33,233 nt of DNA. Origin: CAZHOV01 sp964534315 (GTDB lineage: Bacteria; Bacteroidota; Bacteroidia; Chitinophagales; Saprospiraceae). Position numbers and translations under genes: made by a program. Where the stretch lies: the NCBI GenBank assembly GCA_964534315.1, contig CAZHOV010000047.1, forward strand, positions 1 to 33,233, written 5' to 3'. Below the pieces are notes generated by a model that saw only the letters and a program-made list of their open reading frames with translations, did no database searches and was not told the DNA's origin. Below, one piece after another: positions 25,701 through 33,018 of the stretch. Positions within the stretch are counted from its first letter, which is position 1; each line of letters opens with the position of its first letter.

Positions 25701-26858
25701 ATGAAAAAGAAAACCCGCGAAAATCAGAAAAGCCCCATCAATAGAGCTAATGCCCACGCCACTGCTTCAGATAGTACAGGGGTTTCTCTTATGCCTCCTA
25801 ATCTCTCTATAAAGGCCACCCCTTCCATACAAAGAAAAAAGGGCACTATCCAACGAAATGAAAAGGATGAAAAAAAACCACATCCCATTTGGTCAACTCT
25901 GGGAAACTTAGCAAACATGAATAAAGCCAAAATTTCAGGAGCAAAAGACCTTATCGAAGCTACCAAACCTGAATCTCCCAAAAATGCTCCTACTTCAAAG
26001 GGAAGTAAAGTTGCTACAGGAATAGGTGTAGGCTTAGATGCTTTATCTGAGTTTTCAAGCCGCATGTCTGACGGAGAAGGCTTGGCTAGCGCAACAATAG
26101 GAAGTATGGCAAAAGCCGGCACATCCGCTTTTACATCTTCTAAAGGCTTTGAAAAGGCGGTCGATAAGTCTATTAATAGTTCTGGAAAATATGTAAAAAA
26201 GGCTGCCAATACTTCAAAAGGGAAAAAAGCCTTCCGAAGCGGAGCTGGCATGGCAGGATCTCTATTACAGTCTTTTGGCGCACTAACCGGTAATGAAAAA
26301 ATGGAAGATGCCGGAAAGGTTATAGAGGTCGTTTCTGAATTAAACCCCAAAGGATTGGCAAAAAAGACCATAACAGAAGGAATGATGGGGTGGGCGGATG
26401 TCGGAATTGCTTTAACAAAAGGCAATAAAAAAGAAGCGCTCAGCAAGATCCACGATCAAAACCTAAGTGGCTCTAAAGGAGATATTCGACAGGGATACTC
26501 AATGGTTGCCGCCACCATTGCCGGAGACACTAGATCGATTGCTCAACTCGGCAATAGCGGTAAATTAAAAGGTCTTGGTCGTGTTGGTTGGAAACTTGGA
26601 GGAACTATGGCCAAACACGATGTTTTTGGCCTAAAAGCCAGAGAACAACGAAAATGGGATCGCGCCCGGAAACTATCTCTTTACCGATACATGATCAAAG
26701 CTAAATATGGTAGTTGGAAAACCGGCATAGGAGCGGTAAACGCTAAACGATATGAAAAAAGCTCTAAATCCTTGCAAGACCGCCTGTTCCTCGATAAACT
26801 CCGCCAAATGAAAACTCTTGATCCTAGTTTGTATAGATTGGGCTTACCATATGCTTAA
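25701..26858 (+). CDS. Putative effector/cargo protein with shared N-terminal leader
   Basis: A 385-residue basic protein, starting 10 bp after the hydrolase gene. Residues 20-60 repeat the leader style of its neighbour: MPPNLSIKA, then SIQRKKGTIQRNE, matching APPPLVFK and STIQKG. The middle (about 90-300) is rich in Gly, Ala, Ser and Lys with amphipathic helices (GVGLDALSEFSSRMSDGEGLASATIGSMAK), like pore-forming or colicin-type regions. The C-terminus is strongly basic. I recognise no catalytic motif and no signal peptide. It could be a second toxin, a loading factor, or a partner or immunity protein for the hydrolase. Function is unknown. Confidence 0.6.
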   Translation: MKKKTRENQKSPINRANAHATASDSTGVSLMPPNLSIKATPSIQRKKGTIQRNEKDEKKPHPIWSTLGNLANMNKAKISGAKDLIEATKPESPKNAPTSKGSKVATGIGVGLDALSEFSSRMSDGEGLASATIGSMAKAGTSAFTSSKGFEKAVDKSINSSGKYVKKAANTSKGKKAFRSGAGMAGSLLQSFGALTGNEKMEDAGKVIEVVSELNPKGLAKKTITEGMMGWADVGIALTKGNKKEALSKIHDQNLSGSKGDIRQGYSMVAATIAGDTRSIAQLGNSGKLKGLGRVGWKLGGTMAKHDVFGLKAREQRKWDRARKLSLYRYMIKAKYGSWKTGIGAVNAKRYEKSSKSLQDRLFLDKLRQMKTLDPSLYRLGLPYA

Positions 26859-26944
26859 TAATGTTCCTTTTTTTAAGCAGCTATTTGAATTAAGGATCTC
26901 GTTAACACAATTTTTATTTTTTAAAATTCTCGCTCTTAAAAAAT

Positions 26945-27194
26945 GAGGCTGTCTCATAAGTCTATGAGCCATCCTCTTAGGGATTCTTTTATAGTTTAGG
27001 AGATATTCTTTTTGAAAAAGGATACCCCTACACTATATGGTATTGGCAAAATGCTCAATTAGAAGCATTGTCCTTTAACATATTTTAAGAGGCCTGTTTT
27101 TTCTATAAAAATCTTCGATTTTTATAGAAAAAACAGGCCTCTTAAAGAAGAAGTTTCGTGTCTCATAACACCAATGGTGTTATGAGACACCCTC
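26945..27194. repeat. Copy 1 of a 250-bp structured repeat (MITE-like)
   Basis: The ends are imperfect inverted repeats: GAGGCTGTCTCATAA at the left and the complement of GAGGGTGTCTCATAA at the right. Inside are small hairpins (TATTCTTTTT-G-AAAAAGGATA; AATGCT...AGCATT), a perfect 30-bp hairpin (27084-27113 with 27117-27146, loop TTC) and a perfect 15-bp terminal hairpin (27158-27172 with 27176-27190). It occupies most of the 342-bp gap between two convergent genes and ends 6 bp after the small T9SS gene. No ORF is inside. The flanking 26859-26944 holds nothing recognisable. Confidence 0.88.
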
Positions 27195-27200
27195 CGATCC

Positions 27201-27698
27201 CTACTCCACCTTCACTACCCTAACCACCCCAACAACCTCATGCTCCTCATCAAAAAACTGTACCACATAAACCCCTCCTGTTAATTGGCCTATATCAATC
27301 ACCGGATCGGTAAAATGATTTGTTATGACCACTTTTCCCTGACTGCTGATAATGGAATATTGATGAATATTCTGGATTGTTCCCTCTATCCTAAAATAGT
27401 CGGTAACCGGATTTGGACTAACAGTAAAATCAATGAAGTTTGAAGCCACTTTTACATTTACGATCTCCACACATCCATCACAATTAAAACACTGCGGAAA
27501 TCCCTGGTAAAAATCAACCTGATTTCCTTGTAGATATGTCCCTGAGATATCGCCTACCGACTGCACAAAATGAATAGCTCCACTGGAGGCTTCAATCGAC
27601 CCGCCGATACTACCGATCGCAAACTGATCGATTTGAGCTTCTAATGACAATGGCAGGATAATTATTAATACTATATATAATTTATGGATATTTTTCAT
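27201..27698 (-). CDS. Small secreted protein with T9SS type A sorting domain
   Basis: From the ATG at 27698 the product is 165 residues with a signal peptide (MKNIHKLYIVLIIILPLSLEAQ). A short N-terminal domain follows (IGSIGGSIEASSGAIHFVQSVGDISGTYLQGNQVDFYQGFPQ), then a small Cys-rich knot, CFNCDGC (C70, C73, C76). The C-terminal domain (about 92-165) shows VSPNPVTDYFRIEG and GGVYVVQFFD, the typical T9SS type A signal that carries proteins across the outer membrane. It follows the 427-residue surface protein by 48 bp in the same direction, forming a large-plus-small pair. Confidence 0.88.
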   Translation of the reverse strand: MKNIHKLYIVLIIILPLSLEAQIDQFAIGSIGGSIEASSGAIHFVQSVGDISGTYLQGNQVDFYQGFPQCFNCDGCVEIVNVKVASNFIDFTVSPNPVTDYFRIEGTIQNIHQYSIISSQGKVVITNHFTDPVIDIGQLTGGVYVVQFFDEEHEVVGVVRVVKVE

Positions 27699-27746
27699 AT
27701 GAATGATTTTTGGTTTGAATTCAAAAAACGATTTCAAAATATGCGC

Positions 27747-29030
27747 CTACCGCTTAGGCACCTCACCAAATATATCCATATCTGTTGCTCTGTCGCGAAT
27801 CACTTTAAAATCTTCAAAGCCTTTGCGCACCGCTTTCACCTCCCAGTCAAATGCAAAATTACCCGTTCCGCCTTTTAGCTCTTTTACCAATATACCCTCA
27901 GCAGTCTGCTCAATTACAGCCAACCCATAGGTATCGGCATATCTTGGAGTAAGATTTACCGTCATAGTTGAAGGATTGATGATCACACTAAAATGTTCGG
28001 GAAAAGGAATAAAAACCTCACCGTTTTCCAATTGAGCCGTACCTCTTTCATAAGCAGCAGCTTCTGGTCCTTCAATACAAGCATACCAGATGCTTTTTGT
28101 AGGATCGTTTGGATGTTCAATTCTGAAGTTTTTTAGAGAAGCCGTAATAGTCGCTAATCCATCGGAGCCGATACCAATTCCTGCTAAAGAATTCCCATTT
28201 TCATCTCTAAAAGACATAGCTCCCCAATTTGGGTCTCCCGGAGTAGACATCGCAATATTGGGATTTCCATTCTCTCCATATATGGTCATAAATCCATGGC
28301 TCGGATCATTTACGCCTAAATAGGTTTTAACAGCACCGTTTTCATCCATCGTTCGAATAGCCCCTCTATTCTGGAGGTTACTATTAATATGAGAAAGCTC
28401 CACGTTTAGGTTTCCATTTGCGCCATAAGTTCTGGAATAACCGGTTCCACCATTATTACTGCTTGAAAACATCCAAATTCGTCTGTTACCATCATGATCT
28501 CTAAGAGATAAGCCCCCATTATTAGGGGCAACTCCTCCTATCGAAACATTTAAATTACCATTTTCCCCTGCAAAATTGATGTACTCATCCCCATTGTCCG
28601 CACTAAATTCCTTCCCATTCTCCGCCACCTTGGCATAGGGCACGGTCAATAACTGCGTCACTCCCACTTCTTCAAAAGCAGTCGTAGCTCCTGGGGCATA
28701 ATCTACTTTCAAAAAGTTGGTCTGGTTATTCCACGGTATATCAGAGAAATTTTGAAATTGACCGCTCGTTTGTGGATTACCGGCTCCAATTTCTATCTGA
28801 AAATGTCCTACCGCATTCGTTTCTACATTTCCTTCAAATCGCTCCTGGTATAAAATTGGACCGGAATCCGAACCTCCCAAAATGCTAATCTGTATACTGA
28901 TCGTCTCATTCTGTAAACAAACACCATCTGCATCTCTGGCTACTGCCTGATAACTCATCGTTTGGGGAACCTGTGCAAAGGTGATGAAGTAAGTACTCAA
29001 AAAGAAAAGGGTTGTTAAAATCTGTTTCAT
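27747..29030 (-). CDS. Secreted surface protein with Bacteroidota N-terminal domain and repeat body
   Basis: A 427-residue protein with a signal peptide (residues 1-19), then the domain VPQTMSYQAVARDADGVCL...LLTVPYAKVAE (about 20-135) found at the start of many Bacteroidota surface proteins. The middle (about 140-300) has short repeats around a GxNGNxN(V/I) core (GENGNLNVSI, GANGNLNVEL, GENGNPNIAM), like beta-helical fibres. The C-terminal domain (about 301-427, FRIEHPNDPTKSIWYACIEGPEAAAYERGTA) is shared with the 979-residue neighbour and resembles phage-fibre-type C-terminal domains. It lacks a T9SS signal itself. An ECF-type promoter lies 33 bp upstream. Confidence 0.85.
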   Translation of the reverse strand: MKQILTTLFFLSTYFITFAQVPQTMSYQAVARDADGVCLQNETISIQISILGGSDSGPILYQERFEGNVETNAVGHFQIEIGAGNPQTSGQFQNFSDIPWNNQTNFLKVDYAPGATTAFEEVGVTQLLTVPYAKVAENGKEFSADNGDEYINFAGENGNLNVSIGGVAPNNGGLSLRDHDGNRRIWMFSSSNNGGTGYSRTYGANGNLNVELSHINSNLQNRGAIRTMDENGAVKTYLGVNDPSHGFMTIYGENGNPNIAMSTPGDPNWGAMSFRDENGNSLAGIGIGSDGLATITASLKNFRIEHPNDPTKSIWYACIEGPEAAAYERGTAQLENGEVFIPFPEHFSVIINPSTMTVNLTPRYADTYGLAVIEQTAEGILVKELKGGTGNFAFDWEVKAVRKGFEDFKVIRDRATDMDIFGEVPKR

Positions 29031-29062
29031 TTTTTAGGTTTTTTTTATTAAGAATTACCCAT

Positions 29063-29091
29063 TAGTCGTTTCACCTAAAAAATGGTTACCG
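29063..29091 (-). promoter_or_regulatory. ECF-type promoter before the 427-residue surface gene
   Basis: On the minus strand CGGTAAC (29091-29085), 16 bases, then CGACTA (29068-29063), 33 bp before the ATG at 29030. Spacing and both boxes are identical to the sites at 21713-21741 and 32832-32860, while the 16-bp spacer differs, as expected for a promoter and not for a copied sequence. Confidence 0.8.
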
Positions 29092-29104
29092 CAATAATAT
29101 AATA

Positions 29105-29351
29105 GAGGCTGTCTCACAAGTCTATGAGCCATCCTCTTAGGGATTCTTTTATAGTTTAGGAGATATTCTTTTTGAAAAAGGATAACCCTACACTTTATGG
29201 TATAGGCAAAATGCTCAATTAGAAGCATTGTCCTTTACCATATTTTGAGAGGGCTATTTTTTATAAAAATCTTCGATTTTTATAAAAAATAGCCCTCTCA
29301 AAGAAGAAATTTTGGTAGCTCGAAACATCAAAGATGTTTTGAACCACCCTC
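29105..29351. repeat. Copy 2 of the structured repeat
   Basis: The left 142 bases differ from copy 1 at only about five positions. The giant hairpin (29245-29271 with 29275-29301, loop TTC, 27 bp perfect) differs from copy 1 by several substitutions and a 2-bp deletion in each arm, all compensated. The terminal hairpin (29314-29329 with 29333-29348) is changed as well, with two mismatches and one wobble. The right inverted end has decayed. It ends 11 bp from the stop of the small T9SS gene at 29363 and lies upstream of the ECF promoter of the next operon. Confidence 0.88.
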
Positions 29352-29362
29352 TATTACCTAAA

Positions 29363-29845
29363 TCACTGCTTCTCTACCTTGTAGGTAGAAAACCGTCCTT
29401 CCTCATCTGAAACTTTCAACAGATACATCGCCGCAGGCAACTGATCAACCGCAATTCGATGTACCCGCTGCCCTGAAGCCAATGGTTGCCGCAACAGCAA
29501 CTTTCCGGTCAAATCAAATAACTCGGCGGTTAAGGCTTCCGTTGTCGGTGCCTCAATCATAATCCATGCATCGGTAGGGTTCGGGTAAACACCAATAGGA
29601 AAATCCAAATTGATTTCTTTGGTACTTGTAATGATCTTCTCCCGCTGGTGAAAGCCTTCAGTGAGCAATAAATTTCCTTCCTGATGCGTCGTAGTCAGCA
29701 CTTCTCCCATCGTCCAGATCAATTCCAGATCATCTTGCTCAAAATGGTCACCCGCCGAACCAATGACATCGCGGGTGAGCTCTAGTTGAGCATGTAGCGA
29801 AAAAATGGTAAGTAAAAACAAAGGTAGTATTAATAACTGCTTCAT
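29363..29845 (-). CDS. Small secreted protein with T9SS type A sorting domain
   Basis: The start is set at 29845 (MKQLLILPLFLLTIFSLHAQ, a clear signal peptide), giving 160 residues; the longer frame to 29926 overlaps the previous gene. Residues 21-70 (TRDVIGSAGDHFEQDDLELIWTMGEVL...TEGFHQ) form a short domain common before T9SS signals. The C-terminal sorting domain (about 85-160) has VYPNPTDAWIMIEAPTTEAL, LFDLTGKLLLRQPL and AAMYLLKVSDEEG. It starts 7 bp after the stop of the 979-residue gene, so the two are co-transcribed. The C-terminal part is nearly the same as the partial gene at 33019-33233. Confidence 0.92.
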   Translation of the reverse strand: MKQLLILPLFLLTIFSLHAQLELTRDVIGSAGDHFEQDDLELIWTMGEVLTTTHQEGNLLLTEGFHQREKIITSTKEINLDFPIGVYPNPTDAWIMIEAPTTEALTAELFDLTGKLLLRQPLASGQRVHRIAVDQLPAAMYLLKVSDEEGRFSTYKVEKQ

Positions 29846-29852
29846 AACTCTA

Positions 29853-32792
29853 TTATCTTGATGTTTGAGTTTGGTAGTCTTTCTTATTTCTAATGGCTTC
29901 GTAGTCTTCAAAGCCCTTACGCACACACTTCACTTCCCAGTCAAATTCATAAGTACCTGTCCCGCTCATCAACTCTTTGACCTTGAAGCCTGTCGCTGTT
30001 TTTTCTATCACCGCCATCCCTTTTGATTCGGCAGATAATGGTGTCAAAATAACCGTCATCGTTTCGGGATTGGCAACGATCCGGAAAGTCTCGGAAAAAG
30101 TAATTGTCGCCTCCCCATTTTCTAACGTTGCCGTGCCTCTTTCATAAGCAGCCGCCTCAGGCCCTTCAATACAGGCATACCAGATTTCTTTATCTTCTTT
30201 TTCCGGATGATCCATTCGGAAGTTTTTCACCCCGCCATTCGCTCCATCGGCAATGATCATCCCATCTCCGTTGGAGTCTACAAACAGGGCAGCTTGTTCA
30301 TTGCCAAACGCATCAAATACCCCTACTGATCCATGATTGGGATTGGCTGCAGTGGAAGATGCCACTACATTAACATTTCCATTCTGCCCCTCTGCTTCGA
30401 AATACCCTTGTCCGGAATTCAACACGGTTAAATAAGACCTCGAAAATCCAGCGCTATTAAAACAGCCCAACCAGCCATGGTTGTGATTCATGCTATTAGA
30501 GGTTAATTCTATATTGGTATTTCCGTTAGGACCATAGGTTTTAAAATACCCGGCATCATGCGAATTGGTAGAAGCCAACGTCCTGCCAAACCCACTGGTG
30601 TTCTCCGTCAATATGCTTTTCCTAACCGTTAAATCATGCGAAGGTGATGTCGTTCCGATACCGACATTTCCAAAGGGGCGATAAATATCCTGACCATCAA
30701 TGGTCCACGCCAAAGTTACTCCTTGCCCATTAGTTATCTGCAATAAATTTCCATTCAAGGTCAGGTCCTGGATTTCATTAAAACTACTGGCATCGGGTAA
30801 TATCACGGTATTCCCATTCTCAATACTCAAATTAGCCCCATTCACAAATAACGTCTGATCGTCCGTATCCACAAAACCGGGAAGTACTACTGAGTTCCCG
30901 TTCTCAATAGTTAAGGTGTCGTTTACTAATATCAACTGCTGCAACTCATTGGTACTATCTGCATCCGGGATGATGACCTCATTGCCTGCGGTGATCTGTA
31001 AGGTATCTCCAATAATCATCAAATGCTGCAACTCGTTGGTCGTATCTCCATCGGGTATGATCACTTCATTGCCTTCTGAAATAGATAACGTATCTCCCAT
31101 CACATTTAAATACTGAATTTCATTGGCGCTACTACCATCGGGCAGGATCACCGTATTGCCATTCTCAATACTTAATTCTGCATCATCAATCATCAAGGTT
31201 TGGTCGTCACTTCCGGCTGGGAGAGTGATCATATTTCCATTTTCTATGCTTAAGTTAAATCCATTTAATATCAGATTTTGATCATCGCTATCGGGAGGCA
31301 AGGTAACTGCATTCCCTTCAGAAATGGATAAAATACTTCCATTCAAACTTAAATTTTGCAATTCATTGCTATCGTCTGCATCGGGCAGAGTTACGGTATT
31401 ACCATCTGATATGCTTAAAGAAGATCCGCTTACAGAAAGATTTTGTAACTCGTTCGTCGTACTGGCATCAGGGAGGGTCACGGTATTTCCGTTCAGAATA
31501 CTCAATTGACCTCCATTGACCTCCAACGTCTGATTATCCAACCCCTGAGGCAAGGTCACCTGATTGCCTCCGGAAATACTTAAAATATTATTGTTTAATG
31601 ATAAGTCCTGCAATTCATTGGTGGCGCTGGCATCGGGCAAGGAAACCGAATTCCCGTTGGAAATAGAAAGGCTTCCGCCGTTTAAAGAAAGGGTCTGATC
31701 ATCGCTGTCCGGGGGCAAATTCACCGCATTACCGTTACTAATACTCAATACGCTATTGGTCAGCGAAAGGATTTGATCATCGTTATCCGGAGGTAGCGTA
31801 ATCGCATTTCCATCGCTGATACTCAATTGATTTCCATTGATCCCTAGTGACTGCAATTCGTTTTCATCACTGTCATCAGGTAAGGTTATCGTATTGCCAT
31901 TGGAAATGGAAAGGTCGGCTCCATTGAGATTTAACGTTTGATTATCAGAACCTGACGGCAAGGTTACTTCATTCCCTCCGGAAATACTTAGAATATTATT
32001 AGCTAATGCTAATTCCTGTATTTCATTGGTTACACTTGCATCTGGCAACGTAACTGCATTACCATTCAAAATACTCAGCTGATCACCATTTATATCCAGG
32101 GTTTGACTATCGGCACCAAGAGGTAAGGTAATCTGGTTGGCTCCCGAAATACTTAAAATATTATTGTTAAGCTCCAATTCCTGAAGTTCGTTCGTGTCAC
32201 TATCATCCGGAAGCATTACACTATTGCCATTGGTAATAGACAAATTGGCGCCATCCAGCATGAGTTCCTGTTGATCGGTGTCAGGGGGTAATGTGATCGT
32301 ATTGCCCTCCGTAATACTCAGTTCATCGCCATTGAGCTCGAGATTTTGCAATTCATTTGTTGAGTCGGGGTCTGCAATGTTGTCTGTAAACCTAGCTCTT
32401 TCAGCATAAAGCGCATAAGGAACGCTAAGCATCTGCGATGTTCCAAGGGTTTCGAAGGAAGCCCCTCCATTTGGGTCGAGCTCTACTTCTAAAAAGAAAC
32501 TACCCGCACTCCAGTCGATATCAGAGAACGTACCAAGAGTATTAATGCCTTCTCCAACATTGACAGAAAAGACACCAAAATCATTCGTTTCCGGAAAATG
32601 ACGTTCCTGATAAATAACCGCACCGGCAGGATCATTTAACCGGACCGATAGCTGTAAGCCAATACTACCGGTTATGACTTCCCCTTCACTCCTGGCTATA
32701 CCTTGGTATTTAATGGACTGAGGAACGGTCTGTGCTTCTACAAATAAGATCTGAAAAAAGGCAAATAGAGAGAGAAAAAGAATGCGTTTCAT
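29853..32792 (-). CDS. Large secreted repeat protein with about 20 NELQ/DDQTL repeats
   Basis: A 979-residue protein: signal peptide (residues 1-20), N-terminal domain (21-131, VPQSIKYQGIARSEGEV...MLSVPYALYAERA), then about 20 tandem repeats (residues about 144-696). There are two alternating kinds: 29-residue units with NELQ-L-LN-N-LSIS-GN-VTLP and 26-residue units with DDQTL-LNG--LSI-NGN-VTLP. A fibre-like region follows (GPNGNTNIEL, GQNGNVNVVA), then the C-terminal domain (about 860-979; FRMDHPEKEDKEIWYACIEGPEAAAYERGTA) shared with the 427-residue protein. It probably forms a rigid extracellular fibre or adhesin. There is no T9SS signal of its own; its operon partner has one. Confidence 0.9.
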   Translation of the reverse strand: MKRILFLSLFAFFQILFVEAQTVPQSIKYQGIARSEGEVITGSIGLQLSVRLNDPAGAVIYQERHFPETNDFGVFSVNVGEGINTLGTFSDIDWSAGSFFLEVELDPNGGASFETLGTSQMLSVPYALYAERARFTDNIADPDSTNELQNLELNGDELSITEGNTITLPPDTDQQELMLDGANLSITNGNSVMLPDDSDTNELQELELNNNILSISGANQITLPLGADSQTLDINGDQLSILNGNAVTLPDASVTNEIQELALANNILSISGGNEVTLPSGSDNQTLNLNGADLSISNGNTITLPDDSDENELQSLGINGNQLSISDGNAITLPPDNDDQILSLTNSVLSISNGNAVNLPPDSDDQTLSLNGGSLSISNGNSVSLPDASATNELQDLSLNNNILSISGGNQVTLPQGLDNQTLEVNGGQLSILNGNTVTLPDASTTNELQNLSVSGSSLSISDGNTVTLPDADDSNELQNLSLNGSILSISEGNAVTLPPDSDDQNLILNGFNLSIENGNMITLPAGSDDQTLMIDDAELSIENGNTVILPDGSSANEIQYLNVMGDTLSISEGNEVIIPDGDTTNELQHLMIIGDTLQITAGNEVIIPDADSTNELQQLILVNDTLTIENGNSVVLPGFVDTDDQTLFVNGANLSIENGNTVILPDASSFNEIQDLTLNGNLLQITNGQGVTLAWTIDGQDIYRPFGNVGIGTTSPSHDLTVRKSILTENTSGFGRTLASTNSHDAGYFKTYGPNGNTNIELTSNSMNHNHGWLGCFNSAGFSRSYLTVLNSGQGYFEAEGQNGNVNVVASSTAANPNHGSVGVFDAFGNEQAALFVDSNGDGMIIADGANGGVKNFRMDHPEKEDKEIWYACIEGPEAAAYERGTATLENGEATITFSETFRIVANPETMTVILTPLSAESKGMAVIEKTATGFKVKELMSGTGTYEFDWEVKCVRKGFEDYEAIRNKKDYQTQTSR
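30705..32363 (-). repeat. Coding tandem repeats (about 20 units of 78 or 87 bp)
   Basis: This block encodes the 26- and 29-residue repeats of the 979-residue protein. All units keep LSI-x-x-GN-x-(I/V)-x-LP, while the first few residues switch between NELQ and DDQTL types. Units are diverged at the DNA level, which suggests an old array, but expansion or contraction between strains is likely. Confidence 0.9.
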
Positions 32793-32831
32793 AATGTTGA
32801 ATTTTTGTACTATTTATGTTGTCTCTCTCAA

Positions 32832-32860
32832 TAGTCGATTAACTTCAATAATCGTTACCG
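32832..32860 (-). promoter_or_regulatory. ECF-type promoter before the 979-residue surface gene
   Basis: On the minus strand CGGTAAC (32860-32854), 16 bases, then CGACTA (32837-32832), 40 bp before the ATG at 32792. It is the third occurrence of the bipartite motif in the window. Confidence 0.8.
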
Positions 32861-32955
32861 TTTTAGGCTGAAAAGTTTTTATGTTTTTAAAGAGGTTATA
32901 GTAAATGGTTCAAGTGTGGATGCCAAGGCCTGTAATTAGTGCAGAATTCGGTAAT

Positions 32956-32996
32956 AAAAAAATCCCCGCATGAGCTTTCTTAGCCCAGGCAGGGAA
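32956..32996 (-). terminator. Rho-independent terminator of the small T9SS gene at the right edge
   Basis: Read on the minus strand, an imperfect GC-containing hairpin (ATTCCC...GGGCT / AGCTC...GCGGGGAT) is followed directly by a run of seven Ts (32956-32962 on the plus strand as As). It lies 22 bp after the TAA of the gene ending at 33019, a standard intrinsic terminator position. Confidence 0.7.
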
Positions 32997-33018
32997 TCGT
33001 TCTAAAACACTGTAGAGC

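Noticed and set aside
25724..26446. 240-residue minus-strand ORF
   Set aside because: It lies antisense inside the 25701-26858 gene, has no recognisable features, and the plus-strand frame fits the operon and leader pattern.
27084..27146. UUCG tetraloop hairpin
   Set aside because: TTCG is present, but the G pairs with the preceding C, leaving a three-base TTC loop; the closing context is not the classical cUUCGg.
29846..29926. Longer N-terminus for the small T9SS protein
   Set aside because: It overlaps the end of the 979-residue gene and would bury the clear signal peptide that begins at 29845.
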